Of a DNA stretch of 64,000 bases, positions 15,467 to 23,884 are shown piece after piece (the stretch's first letter is position 1; every line of letters begins with the position of its first letter). Under the pieces are notes generated by a model that saw only the letters and a program-made list of their open reading frames with translations, was not told where the DNA came from and made no database searches. The stretch is from Fusicatenibacter saccharivorans (lineage in GTDB: Bacteria > Bacillota > Clostridia > Lachnospirales > Lachnospiraceae). Location: the NCBI RefSeq assembly GCF_015557635.1, contig NZ_JADNOP010000010.1:84789-148788 (forward strand). Reading direction: 5' to 3'. The position numbers and the translations under genes were made by a program.

Positions 15467-17898
15467 AGGCCTACATAGAACTTACAAGCGTTCCGATTGC
15501 AAGAGAAAACACACCGCTTCTGGCTCCGGCCGCAGAGCTGGCAGAGCGGCTTGCACAGGGAGGAGAGGCAGTGGAATTACGCCTCCAGAAAGAAGCAGAT
15601 GCGATTCACTGCTACATGGGTGTCTCTTCCCTTAGTTGTGCAAAAACTCTCGTTTTGCTGTTGAAGCAGCTACGCTGCGGCTTTCACTCAGCGGAGCCGC
15701 TTTCGGAAATGAGCACCGAAACACTGCTGTTGCGCGGTGCGTCAGAAACATATCACATCATTCCGGGACAGAATCGGGGAAGTACGCTTTTGATGCGGGA
15801 AATTGTTCCAGACGCAGGACGCAGCAAAAGCTTGTATTATACGCTTGGCCAGATGCCTGAGGGATACGGATATTCGGTGCTGATTCGAAAGTCTCCGCAG
15901 CTGGACATGCGCACATCTACCCTGCTGAAAAATATGGCAGAACAGAATCAGAATGCCGACATGCAGCTTTATGAGAAGCTGTTTCATGCAGATACGCGGT
16001 ATCAGTGTGTCATGGCGGTTTTTGGACAGAATCCGGAAGAGCGAAAGCAGCTCGAGATGGAGCTGATGCATGCGTTTGCTGGGATGAAGACATATAACAT
16101 TCCGAAGACTAAGATTTGTGTAGATACCGAAACGGTATGGAAAGCAGCAGAACAGACTGCCCAGCAGGTTATGCCAAGAAGCAGCACGGCAGCTTTTCTG
16201 TTTCTGGCGGAGGAGATTCAGACATTAACCTGTCTGGAAGGAGTGTCACAGAAAAATGGAATTCGGCGAAATCATGACACACTGTTTTCAGAGCAGGAAA
16301 ATAAGAGTATCTGGTCTAAAGATACCTCTCTGCTGCTGGGGAAAAATGAGATGGGAGAGGAGCAGAGAATCCCATTCCGAGAATTAAAAAAGCACATGTT
16401 TGTTGCAGGAGCTCCCGGTTCCGGCAAAGGAAATTTCATTTTTTCGATCGCCAATCAGCTTCACCGGCAGAAGATTCCGGTGCTGCTGCTGGAATCGGCA
16501 AAGGAAGAGCAGCATTACCTCAGAAAGACGATGCAGAATTTACGGGTCTGGAGGCCGCAGAGCGGTAACTTTGTCCTGAATCCGTTTGCCCTCCCGCCCA
16601 ATGTTACACTGGAACAATACCGTGCCTCTCTGAAAGAGATCCTGCAGACCTGCGTTAAGGGAGACGGCCCGCTGGAAGAACTGTATCAGACGACGCTGAC
16701 CAGATGTTTTGCAAAGTATGGATATACGCAGGCCAGTATGATGTACAGTCCGGGCACGATCCCATTTGGTCTTCATGAGTTTATGCTCGAGTTCAACCGT
16801 CTTCTGGATCAGAACGGATACAGCGGAAAAACGATGGCCGATATAAAATCAGCAGGCCGTACACGCATGCACGCACTTCTTGATGCAAACCCGGATGTTT
16901 ATGATACAGCAGTGCAGCCGATCCCCATCACAGAATTGCTGAATGGAGAAAATCTTCTGCAGCTGAATTGTCTTACAACGATCGAGGCGAAGCAGATGTT
17001 TGCGACTATGATTCTCATTTCACTGGCAGCATACCTTCGGATCAATGCAAAACACAGCAGCAGACTTCAGTTGGTGATCATTTTAGATGAGGCCCACAAT
17101 CTTCTTCGGGGAGCAGAAAAAAGTGACGGCGAAGGGGTGTATTCTTTTGCAGAAAACTTTCAGAATCTTCTTCTTGAAATGCGCTCGATTGGGGTTGGAT
17201 TTATGATTGCTGATCAGACGGCAGACAACGTTCCGACGACAATACCGGATATTTGTGGGACAAAAGTTTTCCTTGGACCTTCCAGATTTTCCGGAATCGA
17301 GCGTTATGCGGCACTTTTCCGGGCAGATGAAACGACATTGGAACATCTGTATCTTCTGGGACCGGGAGAAGGTGTTTATACGACATATGGAATGTCAGTC
17401 GGAGCGCATTTTTCTACGCCCAATATTATAGACCGTTATCAGATGGAAGAGGGATATCCTGCAGAGAATTCTTTTGTGGAAAGGAATGCCCGTACACTTT
17501 TTGAAACCTATCTGGAATGCCGGACCTGTGCTTCCCGCGGACATTGTACCCTGGAACAGAAACAGCAGGCCCGTCAGACTGCGATCAGTGTGGATGCGGA
17601 GTGCCGCGGTCTGTTCTGGAATGCAGTCCGTGCGTCAGAACGTGCAGCGGCAGAAGAGAAAACGGGGGACGAAAAAAGTCAGAGAGAGAGCAGGATGGCA
17701 AAGGAACAGCTGCGGAAAGTTCTGGATTATATGGCTGTGAAAATTGCAAAAGCCGACAATACCGACTGCTGTATCACGCAGCTGATCCGGCAGCTGAATC
17801 GGGAGTCAGCATCGTCACATCTGGTGCGGGAAATTTATGTAGAGGCACTGCGGAAACTGGCAGAAAGCAAAAAGAAAACAGGAGGATCAAAAGCATGA
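15463..17898 (+). CDS. HerA/VirB4-like P-loop ATPase
   Basis: An 811-residue ATPase. The N-terminal ~300 residues are an unrecognised, mostly alpha/beta part. Walker A is VAGAPGSGKGNFIFSIANQL at about 313-332, with Asn after the lysine where Thr/Ser is normal. VLLLESAKEEQHYLRKT follows, typical of the HerA/FtsK/DUF87 group. Walker B is VIILDEAHNLL (about 538-548), then a sensor region (GVGFMIADQT, around 578-587) where HerA-type proteins have a conserved Gln. Near residue 684 there is a Cys cluster, ECRTCASRGHC, a possible zinc site. This architecture fits ring-forming ATPases that move DNA or protein. It overlaps genes on both sides by 4 nt, so its stoichiometry with them is probably coupled. 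Confidence 0.8.
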   Translation: MKAYIELTSVPIARENTPLLAPAAELAERLAQGGEAVELRLQKEADAIHCYMGVSSLSCAKTLVLLLKQLRCGFHSAEPLSEMSTETLLLRGASETYHIIPGQNRGSTLLMREIVPDAGRSKSLYYTLGQMPEGYGYSVLIRKSPQLDMRTSTLLKNMAEQNQNADMQLYEKLFHADTRYQCVMAVFGQNPEERKQLEMELMHAFAGMKTYNIPKTKICVDTETVWKAAEQTAQQVMPRSSTAAFLFLAEEIQTLTCLEGVSQKNGIRRNHDTLFSEQENKSIWSKDTSLLLGKNEMGEEQRIPFRELKKHMFVAGAPGSGKGNFIFSIANQLHRQKIPVLLLESAKEEQHYLRKTMQNLRVWRPQSGNFVLNPFALPPNVTLEQYRASLKEILQTCVKGDGPLEELYQTTLTRCFAKYGYTQASMMYSPGTIPFGLHEFMLEFNRLLDQNGYSGKTMADIKSAGRTRMHALLDANPDVYDTAVQPIPITELLNGENLLQLNCLTTIEAKQMFATMILISLAAYLRINAKHSSRLQLVIILDEAHNLLRGAEKSDGEGVYSFAENFQNLLLEMRSIGVGFMIADQTADNVPTTIPDICGTKVFLGPSRFSGIERYAALFRADETTLEHLYLLGPGEGVYTTYGMSVGAHFSTPNIIDRYQMEEGYPAENSFVERNARTLFETYLECRTCASRGHCTLEQKQQARQTAISVDAECRGLFWNAVRASERAAAEEKTGDEKSQRESRMAKEQLRKVLDYMAVKIAKADNTDCCITQLIRQLNRESASSHLVREIYVEALRKLAESKKKTGGSKA

Positions 17899-18701
17899 GT
17901 GCAGATATGAGTGATATGGAATATGACGCGGATGATATGACCGAGGATATCCAGGATGACAGTTTCGATCTGGATGAGGATATTTGGGATGACAATGCTG
18001 ATTTGGCAGAGGATGATCGCATGGATTTGAGTGCAAACGATTCGGAGTGGGATCTGGAAGAACCGGATCTGGAGGAATTGCGGGATCCCACAATCGGAGA
18101 AGCAGACCTTGCCGTGGTACGGGAAATGGAGGAAAGCGGAGAGTTCGACGAGGTACTTCCCAGTGATCTTGGCAGTGTCAGGACAGGCGGAAGCAACAGC
18201 CGGACGGCAGAGATTCATATCGATATGCCGTTAAATTCATCAGCCAGTTATTCCGCAGAGGAGTTTCTGGAGCAGACACAGATGCAGGAAGATGGACTCA
18301 ACATGCTTACAGTAGAAGAGCTCTTAAAAAATCATGAAACTTATTTGGAAAATGGAAGAGATCCGGCAGGAAGCCGTGCGCAGGCAGACTTTCGCGATAG
18401 ACTGGAAACTGCCCTGGTTGAGGATAAAATGGAGGAGGGATACAGCCTGGAAGAAGCGGAACTTGCAACAGAAGAAGAACTGCGGGGCGGTGCGGCGCTG
18501 CATAACCCCGATCAGATTGCAGGCGGCAACTCACAGGAGATCCATGCATTCGCGGCTGGTTCAGCCAACTGCGCTCTTGGCTCTATCTGGAGGCATGGCC
18601 GAGCGGATGAATTATATCGTCAGGTAAATGAGTTGGCAGAAGAGATGACCGAGGAGGAAAAGCAGAGGACATATCTGGATGTGCGGCTGGATGTTTTGTG
18701 A
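17895..18701 (+). CDS. Acidic protein with C-terminal Ntox15-like (HxxD) nuclease domain
   Basis: A 268-residue protein in two parts. Residues 1-80 are extremely acidic (Asp/Glu-rich, for example DDMTEDIQDDSFDLDEDIWD). Residues ~200-268 contain LHNPDQIAGGNSQEI, then SANCALGSIWRHGRADELYR and a final TYLDVRLDVL. The H-N-P-D-x-x-A-G-G opening, the G-S-x-W-x-H/R element and the C-terminal strand match my memory of the Ntox15 (toxin_43) domain, whose HxxD pair (here H203 and D206) is catalytic in the Agrobacterium T6SS DNase Tde1. In most members the middle reads N-S-S-I-G-S-Q-W; here it is N-C-A-L-G-S-I-W. The acidic region could act as an inhibitory or DNA-mimic segment. Start: ATGA overlap with the ATPase gene, AGGAGG upstream. 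The longer open frame to 17517 is a shadow of the ATPase gene. Confidence 0.65.
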   Translation: MSADMSDMEYDADDMTEDIQDDSFDLDEDIWDDNADLAEDDRMDLSANDSEWDLEEPDLEELRDPTIGEADLAVVREMEESGEFDEVLPSDLGSVRTGGSNSRTAEIHIDMPLNSSASYSAEEFLEQTQMQEDGLNMLTVEELLKNHETYLENGRDPAGSRAQADFRDRLETALVEDKMEEGYSLEEAELATEEELRGGAALHNPDQIAGGNSQEIHAFAAGSANCALGSIWRHGRADELYRQVNELAEEMTEEEKQRTYLDVRLDVL

Positions 18702-18790
18702 TAATAAGACCAATGGAAAAGACCGTTTGGAGCACAAGGCATCGGGACATTAATTGAGTAAAATTAAAAGTAAAAAAGATGCAAATCCGG

Positions 18791-18819
18791 TTGACAACCC
18801 CAGCGACATTTGATAGTAT
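18791..18819 (+). promoter_or_regulatory. Promoter of the riboswitch-controlled exporter operon
   Basis: TTGACA (18791-18796), a 17-nt spacer and TAGTAT (18814-18819). It starts a leader that carries the yybP-ykoY-type element. Confidence 0.7.
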
Positions 18820-18840
18820 TTATCAAGTAATGTAATATTC

Positions 18841-18935
18841 CATGAGGGAGTAGTTAGCACGAATGTGTGATTTGTCAACATTCTGATTATAAAAAAAGAG
18901 TATAATCTGGCAAATCTTAAATAATGAGACTCATG
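18841..18935 (+). promoter_or_regulatory. yybP-ykoY-type (Mn2+) riboswitch
   Basis: The element is closed by CATGAG (18841-18846) pairing with CTCATG (18930-18935). Directly after the 5' strand comes GGGAGTAG, the conserved L1 sequence of the class, and just before the 3' strand comes GAGAC, the conserved partner loop. Between them are GTCAACATTCT and the stem TTATA/TATAA. The class binds Mn2+ (with Mg2+) and usually turns on efflux genes. The 3' strand of the closing helix overlaps the first bases of the terminator below, as expected for an ON switch. Confidence 0.8.
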
Positions 18936-18996
18936 TATATCAATGAACAGCCTGCAAAAAAGCTGGCCGTTTATTGATATACATGGGTCTTTTTTT
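18933..18996 (+). terminator. Riboswitch-controlled intrinsic terminator
   Basis: ATGTATATCAATGAAC pairs with the segment ending TTATTGATATACAT (18971-18984), followed by GGGTC and a run of seven T. The 5' arm starts at 18933 and shares bases with the last strand of the riboswitch closing helix, so ligand binding would block it. Confidence 0.8.
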
Positions 18997-19064
18997 ACGC
19001 GGGTAATGAGTAGGAACCCCCGCTTCTGCTAATGATACGATTATGGAAAACAAAGGAGGAAAAC

Positions 19065-20066
19065 ATGGAAAATTTCATCAACAACGCCCCGTTTGCTCTT
19101 GTGCTTGTCTGTCTCGTTATCGGTTTTGTCCTGCTGATCAAAGGTGCGGACTTTTTCGTAGAAGGAAGCTCAAGCGCAGCAAAGAGACTGCACGTTCCGT
19201 CGATCATCATCGGACTGACCATTGTTGCCATGGGAACATCACTTCCGGAGACCGCGGTCAGTGTATCGGCTTCACTTACCGGCAACAACGAGCTCGCAGT
19301 CAGTAATGTCATCGGTTCCAATATCTTTAACCTGATGGTTGTCATCGGTGTCTGTGCCGTACTGACCACCATAGAAGTTGCAAAGGAAACCATCAAAAGA
19401 GACATCCCGCTGTCCCTGATTTGCGCCGGACTTTTAATGGTTTTAGGAATCAGCGGACTCGGCGATAAATCCGGTATGATGCTCGGTCACCTGGACGGTG
19501 TGATCTTAATTGGATTCTTTGCAGGTTACATTGTCTACATGGTTCAGATTGCCTTAAAGGCAAACCGCGAAGGAAAAAAAGTCGAAATTGAAGGCGGTTC
19601 CGACGAGGATATCAAGCTGCTTTCCGTTCCGAAGAGTATCGTGTTCATCGTCGGTGGAGCAGTCGCCATTGCAGTCGGCGGAGATGTGACCGTAGATGCC
19701 GCAGCGAGAATCGCGGGCGATCTCGGAATGAGCCAGACTCTGATCGGACTGACCATTGTTTCCATCGGAACTTCCCTTCCGGAACTCGTAACTTCTATCG
19801 TTGCTGCGAGAAAGAATGAAGTTGATATGGCACTTGGCAACGCGATCGGTTCTAATATCTTCAACATTCTTATGGTACTTGGCATTGCATCCGCAATCAG
19901 CCCGATGGCCATCATTACGGAAAATATAATTGATTTGTGTGTATTGATCGTATTCACGGTATGTGTATGGATTTTTGCAGGAACCAAAAAGAAAATCGGA
20001 AGAGTCGAAGGTTTCTGTATGGTCGCATTTTATGCCGCATATGCCATTTATATCATTATAAGATAA
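19065..20066 (+). CDS. Calcium/sodium antiporter-family (YrbG-like) cation exchanger
   Basis: Integral membrane exchanger of 333 residues with about ten hydrophobic helices. Two inverted alpha-repeats each show the family signature: GTSLPETAVSVSASLTGNNE with NVIGSNIFNLMVV, and GTSLPELVTSIVAARKNEVD with NAIGSNIFNILMV. The acidic residues in these repeats form the ion site of Na+/Ca2+ exchangers. The ATG at 19065 follows AAAGGAGG; the longer frame from 19032 has no such site. The Mn2+-type riboswitch upstream and the GDT1 gene downstream suggest that manganese is the physiological cargo here, not calcium. That is an inference from context. Confidence 0.85.
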   Translation: MENFINNAPFALVLVCLVIGFVLLIKGADFFVEGSSSAAKRLHVPSIIIGLTIVAMGTSLPETAVSVSASLTGNNELAVSNVIGSNIFNLMVVIGVCAVLTTIEVAKETIKRDIPLSLICAGLLMVLGISGLGDKSGMMLGHLDGVILIGFFAGYIVYMVQIALKANREGKKVEIEGGSDEDIKLLSVPKSIVFIVGGAVAIAVGGDVTVDAAARIAGDLGMSQTLIGLTIVSIGTSLPELVTSIVAARKNEVDMALGNAIGSNIFNILMVLGIASAISPMAIITENIIDLCVLIVFTVCVWIFAGTKKKIGRVEGFCMVAFYAAYAIYIIIR

Positions 20067-20078
20067 GGGGAATGGAAA

Positions 20079-20768
20079 ATGGTGTTATTTCTAAAGGTGT
20101 TTCTTACCGAGTTCATCGCAGAGATGGGCGATAAGACGCAGCTCATGCTGATTGCGCTTACTTCGAAGTACAAGCTGAAAGACATTATCCTGGGAACCGC
20201 AGCCGCGATTCTGGTACTGAATGGAATGGCGGTTCTCGCAGGCGGCCTCGTCAGCGAATTCATTCCGGACTGGCTGATTAAGACGATTGCAGCACTCGCA
20301 TTTCTTTACTTCGCAGCATCCACCATTTCCGGTGATGATGACGAGGAAGAGGAAGAAGGCGGCAAATCCAAAATTCGGTTCGCACCGCTCGCCGTTTTCT
20401 GTACGTTCTTCGTAGCAGAGCTCGGAGACAAAACACAGCTTACCGCAATCACCTTTGGTGCAAATGAAGGGATGGGATCCGCATTCGTTGTATGGATCGG
20501 ATGTTCTCTCGGACTGTTCGCAGCGGATATTCTCGGAATGCTGGTCGGCTATCTCTTAAAGAGCAAGACACCGGATGGGCTGCTGAATACACTGGCGTTT
20601 GTCATCTTTTCAATTTTCGGTGTATACACACTTTACCAGGGACTGAAACTGATCAGCGCAAGCGTCTGTCCACTGCCGGTATGGCCGGTACTGATCGCTG
20701 CAACGGCTGTTTTTGTTGTTGCATGTGTCTGTCTTTTTGTGAAAAGAGAGAAGAAAAAAGCAAAATAA
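20079..20768 (+). CDS. GDT1/TMEM165 (UPF0016) family manganese exporter
   Basis: A 229-residue membrane protein with six to seven predicted helices in two repeats. Each repeat carries the E-x-G-D-K-T-Q signature: TEFIAEMGDKTQLMLIALTS near the N terminus and VAELGDKTQLTAITFGA in the second half. An acidic cytosolic loop (DDDEEEEEGGKSK) joins them. Bacterial members (MneA/MneP-type) export Mn2+ and are classic targets of the yybP-ykoY riboswitch, which is present at the head of this operon. It lies 12 nt after the exchanger gene with its own GGGGAATGG site. Confidence 0.85.
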   Translation: MVLFLKVFLTEFIAEMGDKTQLMLIALTSKYKLKDIILGTAAAILVLNGMAVLAGGLVSEFIPDWLIKTIAALAFLYFAASTISGDDDEEEEEGGKSKIRFAPLAVFCTFFVAELGDKTQLTAITFGANEGMGSAFVVWIGCSLGLFAADILGMLVGYLLKSKTPDGLLNTLAFVIFSIFGVYTLYQGLKLISASVCPLPVWPVLIAATAVFVVACVCLFVKREKKKAK

Positions 20769-20770
20769 AA

Positions 20771-20823
20771 ACTGCGTGCCGCATACTCATGATTTTGATG
20801 AAAACTGCGGTGCGCATTTTTTA
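20771..20823 (+). terminator. Terminator after the cation exporter operon
   Basis: TGCGTGCCGCA near 20774 pairs imperfectly with TGCGGTGCGCA near 20809, ending in six T. A competing pair TGCCGCAT/ATGCGGCA (to about 20832) is also possible. Confidence 0.55.
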
Positions 20824-20875
20824 TGCGGCAAAATGAAAGTTTACCATTGAAGCATTTATAGGGTATAATATTTTG

Positions 20876-20986
20876 TAACTATTCAGAGCCCCATCTCGCC
20901 ATATGAAATTCCAGAAAAATAGCTCATTCATGTAAACATGATTCGCGATTTTTCTTCCATTTCGCATGGCTCTGAATAGTTACAAT
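20876..20986. repeat. Dispersed palindromic repeat, copy 1
   Basis: A ~110-bp element with terminal inverted repeats: TAACTATTCAGAGCC at the left and GGCTCTGAATAGTTA at the right. Its interior is itself partly self-complementary. The reverse complement of most of it recurs at 41101-41237. It is non-coding and hairpin-forming, which fits a MITE or REP-like element. Confidence 0.8.
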
Positions 20987-21025
20987 ATTTTCAAATCATT
21001 ATTTACGAGGATGAAGGATAATAAC

Positions 21026-21175
21026 ATGTCTGATTTTAGTATCAACGAAATGCAGGAAATGCAGAAAGCGGGAAAAATGCGGACTGAAAAACAGAAGACC
21101 GGAATTGTATGGGATTCTCACAGGAGGACGAAAGTGAAAAACCGGAAGCTGCGTGGGAAAATCCTGTCCTTGTGA
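21026..21175 (+). pseudogene. Possible 5' remnant of a MazG-like gene
   Basis: A 49-codon frame starting MSDFSINEMQEMQKAGKM. The first 14 residues resemble the opening of MazG-type nucleotide pyrophosphohydrolases from related bacteria (from memory). What follows is unrelated and basic. No ribosome site stands out. It lies directly after repeat copy 1. Probably debris. Confidence 0.25.
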
Positions 21176-21231
21176 TAGTCAGAGGGATCAAGTATAATGA
21201 GTCATATAAAATGTTGACGGGAGGGATTTGC

Positions 21232-22818
21232 ATGGGAAGTTATCTGAATCCGGGAAATGAAGCATTTGCGGTTGCATTAAATTCTGAGATTTATGTTGAT
21301 AAAACAGGACTGCTGACTTATACGAATAAAGTCATGAACACTCTGCAGGGATATATCTGCAACAGCCGCCCGCGGCGGTTTGGAAAATCAATTACGGCAA
21401 ATATGCTCACCGCGTATTACAGCAAGGGCTGCAGTTCGAAAGAAATGTTTTCCGGGCTGGAAATCAGCAGGGCAAAGGATTTTGAAAAACATCTGAATCA
21501 GTATGATGTGCTCCACTGGGATATCCAATGGTGTATGGAACCGGCAGGCGGACCGGAGCGGATTGTTTCTTATATCTCAGAAAAAACGATTTCGGAGTTA
21601 AAAGAATATTATCCCCATATACTTCCAGAAGAAATCCGGTCACTGCCGGAGGCGCTGTCGCGGATCAACGCGGCATCCGGGACAAAATTTATTGTGATTA
21701 TAGACGAATGGGATGTTCTGATTCGTGACGAGGCGGCGGATCTCAAAACACAGGAAGAATATATCAATTTTCTGCGGGCGATGTTCAAAGGGACGGAGCC
21801 GACAAAATATATTCAACTGGCATATCTGACAGGTATTTTGCCTGTAAAAAAAGAAAAGACACAGTCGGCGCTGAACAATTTCAAAGATTATTCGATGCTG
21901 TATGCCGGGCCGATTGCACCATATGTAGGTTTTACAGAAACAGAAGTTCAAAAACTATGTGAAGTATATGGTCAGAAGTTTGAAGAAGTCAAACGATGGT
22001 ACGACGGTTATCAGATTGGGAAATATCATGTATACAATCCAAATGCCGTTGTGAACCTGATGCTCGAAGGCGAATTCCAGAGCTACTGGTCCGGAACCGC
22101 ATCCTATGAGGCGATTGTTCCGCTGATCAATATGGATTTTGATGGCCTGAAAAGTGCCGTAATCGAAATGCTTTCAGGAGATCATGTTCCGGTTGATGTT
22201 ACCTCTTTTCAGAACGATACCGTTAGCTTCGCCAATAAAGACGATGTGCTGACGTATCTGATTCACCTTGGATATCTGGCCTATGACCGGACATTTAGAA
22301 CTGCTTTTATTCCGAATGAGGAAATCCGTCAGGAATTGATTCTGGCAACGAAAAGGAAAAAATGGAATGAGTTGATTGTATTTCAAAAAGAATCAGAGCA
22401 GCTTCTGAAAGATACAATTCAGATGAATGGAAACGCAGTAGCAAAAGAAATTGAAAAAATTCACAGGGAATATACTTCTGTGATTCAGTATAACAATGAA
22501 AACTCACTCAGCAGTGTTCTGTCCATTGCCTATTTGAGTTCCATGCAATACTATTTCAAACCAATCCGCGAATTTCCCGCGGGTCGTGGATTTGCAGACT
22601 TTGTGTTTATTCCAAAGCCGGAGTTTCAGAATTATTACCCGGCGCTTGTTGTGGAACTGAAATGGGACAAAAGCGTCAGAGCAGCATTAGATCAGATCAG
22701 AGACAGAAAATATCCGGAGTCTGTTGCATGCTATGCAGGGGAGCTTTTGCTGGTGGGAATTAACTACAATGAAAAAACAAAAGAACATGAATGCCGGATT
22801 GAAAAGTATGAAAAATAA
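21232..22818 (+). CDS. AAA-ATPase-like / PD-(D/E)XK nuclease family protein, paralogue A
   Basis: A 528-residue member of the 'Predicted AAA-ATPase' family. The N terminus has EIYVDKTGLL and the Walker A-like RPRRFGKSITANML, then FIVIIDEWDVLIRD (Walker B with an added acidic residue). The centre holds VKRWYDGYQIGKYHVYNPNA, a family hallmark. The C-terminal ~90 residues form a PD-(D/E)XK-like part: GFADFVFIPK and LVVELKWDKS (D and E-x-K). Biochemical role unknown; the family is very abundant in gut Clostridia and Bacteroidetes and is suspected to be selfish or defensive. ATG at 21232 follows GGAGGG. Close relative of the minus-strand gene at 28760-30358. Confidence 0.8.
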   Translation: MGSYLNPGNEAFAVALNSEIYVDKTGLLTYTNKVMNTLQGYICNSRPRRFGKSITANMLTAYYSKGCSSKEMFSGLEISRAKDFEKHLNQYDVLHWDIQWCMEPAGGPERIVSYISEKTISELKEYYPHILPEEIRSLPEALSRINAASGTKFIVIIDEWDVLIRDEAADLKTQEEYINFLRAMFKGTEPTKYIQLAYLTGILPVKKEKTQSALNNFKDYSMLYAGPIAPYVGFTETEVQKLCEVYGQKFEEVKRWYDGYQIGKYHVYNPNAVVNLMLEGEFQSYWSGTASYEAIVPLINMDFDGLKSAVIEMLSGDHVPVDVTSFQNDTVSFANKDDVLTYLIHLGYLAYDRTFRTAFIPNEEIRQELILATKRKKWNELIVFQKESEQLLKDTIQMNGNAVAKEIEKIHREYTSVIQYNNENSLSSVLSIAYLSSMQYYFKPIREFPAGRGFADFVFIPKPEFQNYYPALVVELKWDKSVRAALDQIRDRKYPESVACYAGELLLVGINYNEKTKEHECRIEKYEK

Positions 22819-22856
22819 GGGCATATTTCAATTTCAGTTTACAGAGATAAAAGAGT

Positions 22857-23339
22857 ATGGATAAGATAGAGATATATCATTATTTAAAAAGGCAAAATAT
22901 AGCGTATGAAATTACGGAACATAAGGCAGTTTTCAATATGGAAGAAGCAGATGCTGTTGATTTGCCGTATCCAGAGTGGGGCGCTAAAAATTTATTTGTT
23001 CGCGACGATAAAAAACGTAATTATTATTTGATAACGATGAAAGGGAACAAGCGAGTAGATTTGAAAGCGTTTCACAGGCAACGTGGTCTGCGTGCACTTT
23101 CTTTTGCAGCTGCGGAGGAATTATTTGATATTATGAAACTGATACCCGGTGCCGTTACGCCGCTTGGTATTCTAAACGATGCCGAACACAGAGTTCAAGT
23201 CTTCATGGACGTGGAATTTGTCGGAAATAAAATTGGTGTTCATCCAAATGATAATACAGCAACCGTTTGGATGCAGGCTGATGATTTAATGAAAATAATT
23301 CAGAAGCATGGAAATACTGTGGAATACGCATGTATATAA
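22857..23339 (+). CDS. Prolyl-tRNA editing protein ProX-like (YbaK family)
   Basis: A 160-residue stand-alone editing domain that removes alanine (or cysteine) wrongly attached to tRNA-Pro. Characteristic segments are AYEITEHKAVFNMEEADA, AKNLFVRDDKKRNYYLITMK (with the conserved lysine region), GAVTPLGILNDAEHRVQVFM (the G-x-V-T-P-x-x-L loop) and IGVHPNDNTATVWM (H-P-x-x-N). Those loops build the editing pocket in YbaK/ProX proteins. Length is normal. It sits between the full AAA-family gene and the remnant of another, with its own start 38 nt after the former. Confidence 0.85.
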   Translation: MDKIEIYHYLKRQNIAYEITEHKAVFNMEEADAVDLPYPEWGAKNLFVRDDKKRNYYLITMKGNKRVDLKAFHRQRGLRALSFAAAEELFDIMKLIPGAVTPLGILNDAEHRVQVFMDVEFVGNKIGVHPNDNTATVWMQADDLMKIIQKHGNTVEYACI

Positions 23340-23799
23340 TCGAAAGGTATTGCTAAAAAGTCTGAAAAAAGAAAAGTTCACAAACAAAAATGGTTCTCAT
23401 TCTGCACTAAATATATTTACCGAGTATTCCATGACAGATCCCGGTGATCTGGCGGAATATTTTGGCTTCACAGAGCAGGAGATATCTGCCCTCTGTGAAA
23501 AATATGAGATGAGTTTTGAAGAAGCAAAAACGTAGTACGATGGTTATCAGTTGATTGCGCATCGGCAGACTGGAGATGAAATTTATTCCATGTATAGCCC
23601 GAAATCTGTGGTAGAAGCCATGCTGCGCCACAAATTCGGAACCTATTGGAACCAGACGGAAACGTATGAGGCCTTAAAAATTTATATTCAAATGGATATG
23701 GATGGCCTGAAAGATTCTGTGGTTCGAATGCTTGCCGGTATCAATTATAATAAAAAAACGAAGAAACATGAATGTGTTATTGAAGTAATGCAAAAATAA
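23340..23799 (+). pseudogene. Degenerate AAA-ATPase-like / PD-(D/E)XK gene
   Basis: In one continuous frame the DNA encodes pieces of the family: HSALNIFTEYSMTDPGDLAE, YFGFTEQEISALCEKYEMSF, then an in-frame TAG (23533-23535) exactly where the hallmark tryptophan of W-Y-D-G-Y belongs, then YDGYQL, IYSMYSPKSVVEAML, DMDGLKDSVVRMLAG and directly the C-terminal GINYNKKTKKHECVIEVMQK. The N-terminal ATPase core is missing, and the segment between MLAG and INYN (about 200 residues in paralogue A) is deleted. No nuclease motif remains. It is a fossil that cannot make an active protein. Confidence 0.85.
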
Positions 23800-23884
23800 A
23801 AACGGAAGTCTCATGTCTGCGCAGTAAGGGTGGTGGATATGGGACTTTTTGGTAAAGATAAATAAAATTTATGGAGGAAACAGA

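Noticed and set aside
17517..17894. N-terminal extension of the acidic HxxD protein
   Set aside because: Lies in another frame of the ATPase gene; the ATGA overlap and AGGAGG at 17895 mark the real start.
19008..19030. AACCCCCGCTTCT near the exchanger gene as an IS605 relic similar to 5126-5140
   Set aside because: Only ~11 matching bases (CCCCCGCTTCT); too short to support a shared element.
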